A DNA stretch of 40,980 bases, taken from CAYGZM01 sp964354365. Its GTDB lineage: Bacteria > Planctomycetota > Phycisphaerae > Sedimentisphaerales > Anaerobacaceae. Under the pieces are notes generated by a model. It saw only the letters and a list, made by a program, of their open reading frames with translations, did not search any database and was not told the origin of the DNA. The DNA lies in the NCBI GenBank assembly GCA_964354365.1, contig CAYGZM010000015.1, forward strand, positions 1-40,980, given 5' to 3'. This document shows positions 35,873-40,980 of this stretch, piece after piece (position 1 is the stretch's first letter; the number at the start of each line of letters is the position of its first letter). The position numbers were made by a program, and so were the translations under genes.

Positions 35873-38143
35873 TTAGATCCCGCCCGGCTCCGGCTTGCCG
35901 GTGACCTTAGCTCTGCCGAAACGCACGATCCACTCTCTGAGACGATTCCGCCACAGCGGCCGGGCCACGGGCGTCTTGATCTTCATCAATGCGTCCAGCA
36001 ACACGTTTGGGTCGGCCCCAGCAGGCGGCTTAGCCAGATAATCGTCGAGTGAGCGTATAACTGCGTCGTTCGGGTCCAAATCCTGCTTCAGCAGGCAGTT
36101 TTCCAACAGTTGTGCCACCAGGTCAACCTTCGGCAATCTCAAATAGGCATAGAGCAGGTCCGGTAATATCGCCTTTTTTGCATCCAGAGTAGCTGCGGCC
36201 TCGTACAATCTGCCCAGATAATCCGCCGCACGGTCGAATTGAGCAGTATTTGTGTATAACTGAGCGAGTTTTTCTCGGACGTTTTTCAACATTGTTGGCT
36301 TCTTTTCAGCTACGGCCTTTCGCTCAGCTATCTCCAAAAATGTGATTCTCTGGCTATCGGAGGCCTGTATGCCGCCATTTTCGGCCACAAACGTATCCAC
36401 CCAGTCGATTAGGACCGCGGCGTCGGCGCCGCTGAATATCTTGAGCATTGCCTGCCAGGCCGGCTCGCTCTCCGAGTTCAAGCCTATTTTCCCCGCCAGC
36501 CAGGGTAAATCCTCGTTCCCGCCCACTTCTGCGGCGAGGCCTATCAGCTTCTTCCTTATTATTCCACTGGGGTCGCTGACAAACTCCTTTCTCAATTGCT
36601 TCAGTGCAGCCGCTTTGTCAATATTTATAAGGCCATCCACTGCTGCCTCGCGGACAAAATCCGTCTTATCAATCAGAGCCGCCTCAAAAAGTGCTGTGAA
36701 TAGCTTTCTCGATTGCGCTCTGCGCACACTTTGAGGCGCACAGAGGCCCGACATGGCGCTGAGCAGCTCGCCACGCAGCGCTCCATCAGAATCATTCTTC
36801 AACTCGCCGTATCTCTTGGCAAGCATGCCAAGGTATCTGTCAGCCTCGGCATCAGTCAATCCATCCTGTTCAAGGAGCATTCTTATAGCTTCCGCACCCT
36901 TTTGCACCCTTGCCACCGTCTCCTCTGAGAGATACTTGAGCGACCATTCAAGGGTCTGTTTTCTTATCTCCGGAGCGATTTTGATCATCGAATTGGGAAG
37001 AAAGGCAATATAGCACGCTCTGCCGAGCGCACTGAACAGCTCGGTCTTAACCTGATCATCCAGCTCGACTTCGAGCTGGCCCAGCAACTGCTGGGCTGAA
37101 TCCACCTCTGTCATAAAAGACAGGACGCCGGCGGCCTTTAGGCGAATATTTCTGTCCTGGTCCGAAACCAAATTGACCAGGACGGGCCCAACCTCGGCAG
37201 GCAGCTTGGGATTTGGTCTTGTCCCAACTCGGTCCTGCCGAATTTTGTCGAGCGCCCACAATCTGACGACCGCTTCGGGGCTGCTCAAGTACCCTGCCAG
37301 GAACTTGGCTCTCTCCGCGTCGTCACTGATCGCAGTATATACCTCGCCCAGCGCCAACAGGTATCGATCCTGCCACACGGCCAATTCGGCCCTGACGGTG
37401 CGAATCTGGGCTTCTTTTCGAATCAGACGTTTTTGCAGGAACGCTGTCTGGCCTCCGCTGACAAGGTCCCTTATGATCTGCCTGCGGGCCTTGGCGTCCG
37501 CGCCCACTGATATCCCCAAAGCCAGCAGGGTCTCTTCCGCCTTGGTGGCCAACTCTTTTTGCGGGCTGTCAACAAGCCTAAGCAGCGTGATTGCCGCCCT
37601 GACGTCAGGATGCAGCTCCAGTGCGTATATGGCTGTTAGCCTGGCATTAAGCGGCAGGGATGAGTCGTTTATGAGCCTATCGAGCGGCTCGGATATCATA
37701 TCATAGTCGAAGATCAGTGTTGCCTCCGCAGCCAGTCTGGCGGTAACTGAATTGTCGGCTGCAAGGGCCCCAAGTAAAGGCCCGACGAAATCATCCACGC
37801 CACTTACAGCCTGCTGCACGGTGCCGGCCCGAATCAGCGCCTTGCACACGGCCTTGCGGACAGCGTCGTTTTCCGTCTGCTTAAGAGCATCGAGCAGAAT
37901 CTCTCTGGCCAGAAGGTTGTCGCTAAGCAACATTACGGCTGCCGCGTTCACCCGCATCTGGTCGCTTGAGCCTTTGTCGAGCAGCGCATCCCTGGTCAGT
38001 TTCAACTGCGGGTCAAGCTCGGCTGTTTTCGGCGGCTCCTGGTCCGCCAGGATGATGCTGTCACCACCGAGATTCTCTATAATCCAGCACTGACATGCTG
38101 TCATCAATGCTAATACCACAAAAAACAGTCGCTTTGTGCTCAT
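35873..38143 (-). CDS. secreted or lipid-anchored HEAT-repeat protein
   Basis: A 756-residue protein of unknown function. It begins with a signal-like segment (MSTKRLFFVVLALMTACQCW); TAC at residues 15-17 is a weak lipobox, so a lipid anchor is possible. From about residue 45 to 580 it is built of helical pairs of the HEAT/armadillo type, for example NDAVRKAVCKALIRAGTV, NSVTARLAAEATLIF and DFVREAAVDGLINIDKAAAL. A TPR-like pair follows near residues 620-660 (REKLAQLYTNTAQFDRAADY). Such proteins are common in planctomycetes and act as protein-binding scaffolds. No catalytic motif is seen. Confidence 0.8.
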   Translation of the reverse strand: MSTKRLFFVVLALMTACQCWIIENLGGDSIILADQEPPKTAELDPQLKLTRDALLDKGSSDQMRVNAAAVMLLSDNLLAREILLDALKQTENDAVRKAVCKALIRAGTVQQAVSGVDDFVGPLLGALAADNSVTARLAAEATLIFDYDMISEPLDRLINDSSLPLNARLTAIYALELHPDVRAAITLLRLVDSPQKELATKAEETLLALGISVGADAKARRQIIRDLVSGGQTAFLQKRLIRKEAQIRTVRAELAVWQDRYLLALGEVYTAISDDAERAKFLAGYLSSPEAVVRLWALDKIRQDRVGTRPNPKLPAEVGPVLVNLVSDQDRNIRLKAAGVLSFMTEVDSAQQLLGQLEVELDDQVKTELFSALGRACYIAFLPNSMIKIAPEIRKQTLEWSLKYLSEETVARVQKGAEAIRMLLEQDGLTDAEADRYLGMLAKRYGELKNDSDGALRGELLSAMSGLCAPQSVRRAQSRKLFTALFEAALIDKTDFVREAAVDGLINIDKAAALKQLRKEFVSDPSGIIRKKLIGLAAEVGGNEDLPWLAGKIGLNSESEPAWQAMLKIFSGADAAVLIDWVDTFVAENGGIQASDSQRITFLEIAERKAVAEKKPTMLKNVREKLAQLYTNTAQFDRAADYLGRLYEAAATLDAKKAILPDLLYAYLRLPKVDLVAQLLENCLLKQDLDPNDAVIRSLDDYLAKPPAGADPNVLLDALMKIKTPVARPLWRNRLREWIVRFGRAKVTGKPEPGGI

Positions 38144-38187
38144 CCGGACAACCCTAAAAGAGACTGCTGACCATCAATCTGCAGGCC

Positions 38188-38216
38188 ATAATAAGCCTCA
38201 GTTCCGCCAAAGTCAA
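38188..38216 (-). promoter_or_regulatory. promoter of the HEAT-repeat gene
   Basis: TTGACT (38211-38216), 17 bases, TATTAT (38188-38193) on the minus strand. The predicted start is about 38180, giving a leader of some 37 bases. Confidence 0.65.
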
Positions 38217-38326
38217 CTTCGGATTTCTCGTTGTTCACAATTTATCACAGGCAGTTCGCTCTAAAGCCCGCCAAACGCCGACCAAACACATCCGTTCTAA
38301 ATAAAAGGCCCTGTTCGGCGGTTTGG

Positions 38327-39265
38327 TTACGGCCTCGGGTGAAACTGTTTGTGAATTTTCTTCAGTCTTTCCCGGTCAACGTGTGTATAAATCTGAGTAG
38401 TGCCTATATCAACGTGTCCGAGCATCTCCTGGACGCTTCGCAAGTCGGCGCCTCCGATCAGCAGATGGGTCGCGAAGCAATGCCTCAGAGTATGCGCGGT
38501 CAGGTTTCTCGGCATGCCGGCCCGCGCGGCATACTTCTTGACCAATCTCCAGATTTCAATACGGCCAAGGGGCAGGCCTGTTCGAGAAAGCAGCAGGAAA
38601 TCGCAGCTCCGGGGCTTTGCCAATTTGGGGCGGAGGTTTGTCAGGTAGTCAACAGTGGCTGCAATCGCCGCCCTGCCCACGGGAACGACCCGTTCTCTTC
38701 GGCCTTTGCCTATGCAGCGGAGGTAGCCGATATCCAGATTCAAATCCGACGTCTTCAGGCCCGCCAACTCGCTGGCCCGCAGCCCCGTCGCATAGAGCAG
38801 CTCAAGCATCGCTCTATCACGAAAGTAGAAGGGTTCCTCGCCGCACGGACTGTTCAGAAGGTCGATTACCTGCTGATTGCTGGCAACGGTCGGCAGCTTC
38901 TGCCAGAGCTTGGGGCCCTCAAGCAGTTCTGAAAAGTCGCTTTCGATAAGCCCGGTGAGCTTCGCGAACCTCAGGAACATTCTGATAGCCACCACACAGC
39001 GTTTCATCGAGCTCTCGGCCCTGCTGTTCCTTGCGAGGGTCTGCAGATAACTCTGGATCAGCACGGGCTTTATGTCCCGTACATGGCTGATTCTTTCAGA
39101 TTGGATGAATTCGAGAAATCCCTTCAAATCGCGAGCATAACCCAAAATGGTGTTTTCAGACAAGCCGGCTTCGACTGTCAGGTAATCGAGGAAGCTCTTG
39201 ACGGTCGCCCCCAGCGGTAAGGCAAGCAGCTTCTCGCTGACGGTTTGTGTTTGCGTTGAGGTCAT
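38327..39265 (-). CDS. tyrosine recombinase of the XerC/XerD type
   Basis: The 312-residue protein has an N-terminal SAM-like core-binding domain (SFLDYLTVEAGLSENTILGY, about 24-43) and the complete catalytic set. These are R163 (TGLRASEL), K187 (GKGRR), H258 and R261 (HTLRHCFATHLL), H284 (LGHVDIGTTQIYTHV) and the nucleophile Y293. Size and motifs fit the chromosome-dimer resolvases, closer to XerD in style, rather than an integrase, and no element borders it. I start at MTSTQTQT; a longer open frame begins with TTG codons that overlap a -35-like TTGACA at 39311-39316. Confidence 0.92.
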   Translation of the reverse strand: MTSTQTQTVSEKLLALPLGATVKSFLDYLTVEAGLSENTILGYARDLKGFLEFIQSERISHVRDIKPVLIQSYLQTLARNSRAESSMKRCVVAIRMFLRFAKLTGLIESDFSELLEGPKLWQKLPTVASNQQVIDLLNSPCGEEPFYFRDRAMLELLYATGLRASELAGLKTSDLNLDIGYLRCIGKGRRERVVPVGRAAIAATVDYLTNLRPKLAKPRSCDFLLLSRTGLPLGRIEIWRLVKKYAARAGMPRNLTAHTLRHCFATHLLIGGADLRSVQEMLGHVDIGTTQIYTHVDRERLKKIHKQFHPRP

Positions 39266-39470
39266 ACGTTGCACCAATACTCCGGCTGGGTACATTGGAC
39301 ACGGGCGCTTTGTCAATATCGGCTTTGGAGCAGGCTAATCTTTAGCCAACAGCTCGGCTGCCGGAACAATGGGAAAAAACAGCAGAAGAATCCCCTTGAA
39401 CTTGTATTACTTCCCTATGGAGGCGCCGGCGGCATGGGCATCCTCCTAAGAAAATAACCCGTTTTTGCAG

Positions 39471-39526
39471 CCCGAGGATTGAGATTGCCGCCCGCCTCTG
39501 GCGGACTTCGCTCCTTCGCAATGACG
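39471..39526 (-). repeat. GTCATTGCGA-type intergenic repeat
   Basis: On the minus strand the element begins GTCATTGCGAAGGAGCGAAG and ends GGCAATCTC. It encloses a CCGCC-AGA-GGCGG hairpin. Elements of this style are scattered between genes in many unrelated bacterial genomes. The 365 bases between the recombinase and the zinc-ribbon gene (39266-39630) hold this repeat and no supported gene. Confidence 0.5.
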
Positions 39527-39630
39527 CCGTTGGGCAGTTTTCTTTTGCATACTTCCTGAGAATCAGGTGCGCTGCTCGCAAGAAACACTGGGGCCTGCCC
39601 ATAGTTCTCATATCGTGTGGGCAGCCCCGT

Positions 39631-39843
39631 CTAAGGCGGGCCCTCCACTTTGCACAGCGGACCACCGCCGCACACTGGACAAACCCTGCCTGCACGGACC
39701 CGCCGTTTCGCCTCGGCGCCGGCGATCAGCACCACGTCCTCGGGGACATCGGGGCAACGGCCTTCCACGGAAACGAAGACGGTCTCGCAACTCATGCAGA
39801 ACAGCCATTTTTGAGGACGCTGTATTTTCCCTGAGCGATTCAT
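39631..39843 (-). CDS. small zinc-ribbon protein
   Basis: A 70-residue protein of unknown function. The cysteines are arranged as two knuckles: FCMSC (residues 16-20) and CPVCGGGPLC near the end, with an extra Cys in GRCPDVPED. The arrangement suggests a treble-clef or zinc-ribbon fold. A good promoter (39852-39880) places its transcript start only a few bases before the ATG, so the mRNA may be nearly leaderless. A larger open frame in another phase (39608-40057) lacks protein-like composition. Confidence 0.6.
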   Translation of the reverse strand: MNRSGKIQRPQKWLFCMSCETVFVSVEGRCPDVPEDVVLIAGAEAKRRVRAGRVCPVCGGGPLCKVEGPP

Positions 39844-39851
39844 CAGCGTCT

Positions 39852-39880
39852 AATCTACAACCGGACACGGGAATTGTCAA
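39852..39880 (-). promoter_or_regulatory. promoter of the zinc-ribbon gene
   Basis: Perfect TTGACA (39875-39880), 17 bases, TAGATT (39852-39857). The -10 ends only eight bases before the ATG at 39843. Confidence 0.55.
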
Positions 39881-39979
39881 CCCGCGTGGTGCGGTCCTTG
39901 CAGAGCAAGTGCAGAAGAGGCAAGCGGCCCTTGCATTCGAGGCTCGGAGCAGTAGAATTGCCTTAAAAGCAATTTGCAC

Positions 39980-40008
39980 TTGAGCTACGGCCGCCCTGCA
40001 TATATAAT
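39980..40008 (+). promoter_or_regulatory. promoter of the lipoprotein-galE pair
   Basis: TTGAGC (39980-39985), 17 bases, perfect TATAAT (40003-40008). The predicted start near 40015 is about 20 bases before the lipoprotein ATG. Confidence 0.65.
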
Positions 40009-40035
40009 CAGCCGGAATTTCAGGAGAATTCAAAT

Positions 40036-40695
40036 ATGAACCGTAATTCAGACTCAAGACTCAAGACCAAAGACGCAAGACTCAAGATATGTGACGCGGG
40101 ACGACCGGATTTAGTCGGCGCTCTTTCGTCTGTGGTATTCTGCGTGTTTTTGGCGGGCTGTGCAGGCCAGCAGCGAGGCGACGCGGCGGCACAGGCGCAA
40201 ACCCAGCGGATGTGCCTTGCAAATGCCCAAAAGACTGCCGCGATGCAGGCTGGACAAGACGTTTTGGCCAAAATGCACTTTATTATCGAAAAGGCCGACG
40301 CCGACGCGGGCCTGATACGCACCAGGCCGCTGTCCGGGGCGCAATTCTTCGAATTCTGGCGCACAGACAGCGTGGGCGGCTTCAATTCCAGCGAGGCCAA
40401 CCTGCACAGCATTCGACGAACGGTGGAGCTGAGGCTCAGCAAAAAGGGCCAGGAACTGTGCATAGACTGCGACGCGAGGACAGAACGTCTGAGTCTGCCT
40501 GAGCAGGAAGTCACCAGCAGTGCGAGGGCATACGAGCTGTTTTCAAAAAGCAGTCCGTCGTTTCAGAGGATGCGGCTGAACCCGGTGCAGGAAACGGGCA
40601 TAGCGTGGGTCAATCTGGGCAAAGACAGGGACCTGGCCCTCGAAGTCCTCGGGCGGATACAAAAGCAAATCTCAAAACTTGCGGAAGAAGAATAG
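40036..40695 (+). CDS. predicted lipoprotein of unknown function
   Basis: A 219-residue protein with a signal sequence ending in the lipobox FLAGC (Cys42 becomes the lipidated N-terminus), so it should be anchored in a membrane. AGGAG lies nine bases ahead of the ATG. Residues before the hydrophobic segment are unusually long (about 27) and are encoded by 7-bp tandem repeats. The mature part has no motif I recognise; it contains two cysteines in CIDCD (about residues 147-151). It is followed two bases later by galE and probably co-transcribed. Confidence 0.75.
   Translation: MNRNSDSRLKTKDARLKICDAGRPDLVGALSSVVFCVFLAGCAGQQRGDAAAQAQTQRMCLANAQKTAAMQAGQDVLAKMHFIIEKADADAGLIRTRPLSGAQFFEFWRTDSVGGFNSSEANLHSIRRTVELRLSKKGQELCIDCDARTERLSLPEQEVTSSARAYELFSKSSPSFQRMRLNPVQETGIAWVNLGKDRDLALEVLGRIQKQISKLAEEE
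40051..40099 (+). repeat. 7-bp tandem repeat in the lipoprotein leader coding region
   Basis: Seven head-to-tail units: gactcaa, gactcaa, gaccaaa, gacgcaa, gactcaa, gatatgt, gacgcgg. They encode part of the long N-terminal region before the signal segment (about residues 6-21). Because 7 is not a multiple of 3, gain or loss of one unit would shift the frame. Confidence 0.75.
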
Positions 40696-40697
40696 AT

Positions 40698-40980
40698 ATG
40701 AAAGTGCTCATCTGCGGCGGGGCAGGATACATCGGCAGTAATATGACAGCGTTGCTGGCCGCCAAAGGGTACGACCCGGTCGTCTTTGACAATCTCAGCA
40801 CCGGCCACCGAGCGGCAATACAGCAGGCCGAGCTTATCGAGGGGGATCTGGGCGACTACAACTTGCTCGTCAGCACGCTGAAGGACCGCAGGATTGAAGT
40901 GGTGATGCACTTCGCAGCCTTTATTGAGGTCGCCGAATCGGTCAAGGCGCCTTTGAAATACTACCGCAACAACCTCTGCA
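40698..40980 (+). CDS. galE: UDP-glucose 4-epimerase, 5' part
   Basis: The gene runs off the window after 94 codons. It begins MKVLICGGAGYIGSNMTALL, with the NAD-binding GGAGYIGS of the short-chain dehydrogenase fold, then DNLSTGHRAAI, EGDLGDY and MHFAAFIEVAESV, all standard for GalE. The enzyme interconverts UDP-glucose and UDP-galactose for cell-surface sugar synthesis. Its start is two bases after the lipoprotein stop. Confidence 0.92.
   Translation, partial: MKVLICGGAGYIGSNMTALLAAKGYDPVVFDNLSTGHRAAIQQAELIEGDLGDYNLLVSTLKDRRIEVVMHFAAFIEVAESVKAPLKYYRNNLC

Noticed and set aside
38327..39316. Tyrosine recombinase as an integrase of a genomic island
   Set aside because: The size and motif set match housekeeping XerC/XerD, and no repeats or cargo genes flank it.
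39608..40057. 149-codon minus-strand open frame overlapping the zinc-ribbon gene
   Set aside because: It is Arg/Ala/Pro-rich shadow composition; the 70-codon frame within it has ordered cysteine pairs and a promoter.

Overview
The window is one almost unbroken translation and transcription superoperon on the minus strand (about 35.5 to 0.5 kb, read right to left), followed to the right by a few unrelated genes. Read 5' to 3' on the minus strand: tRNA-Thr(GGT), tuf, rpmG, tRNA-Trp(CCA), secE, nusG, rplK, rplA, rplJ, rplL, rpoB, rpoC, rpsL, rpsG, fusA, then rpsJ to rpsQ (S10), rplN to rpmJ (spc), rpsM to rplQ (alpha), a HIT-family gene and initiator tRNA-fMet(CAT). The tuf/sec, rif, str, S10, spc and alpha clusters, which are separated in many genomes, are contiguous here.

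The gene content and several lineage marks suggest a bacterium of the Planctomycetota, probably close to Phycisphaerae, perhaps an uncultivated member. The marks are an EF-Tu switch I loop without RGITI, L22 with an N-terminal helix-turn-helix-like extension, no rpmD (L30), and a beta' subunit with a large trigger-loop insertion. This assignment is inference from remembered family features; no search was run.

Right of the superoperon lie, on the minus strand, a secreted HEAT-repeat protein, a XerC/XerD-type tyrosine recombinase and a small zinc-ribbon protein. On the plus strand a lipoprotein and the start of galE follow. The left 500 bases hold a frameshifted helix-turn-helix gene remnant and a 21-bp tandem repeat next to the tRNA-fMet terminator.

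The most unusual feature is a roughly 205-residue in-frame insertion in RpoB that carries the front half of a GIY-YIG nuclease domain. It is clearly AT-richer than the gene around it. Other points for a second look are a terminator-bounded structured region between fusA and rpsJ, an intrinsic terminator between rpsG and fusA, a nested hairpin between rpsD and rpoA, islands of tandem 7-bp repeats in many spacers, a 38/40-bp duplication at the rpoB 3' end read in two frames, and Arg at position 88 of S12.
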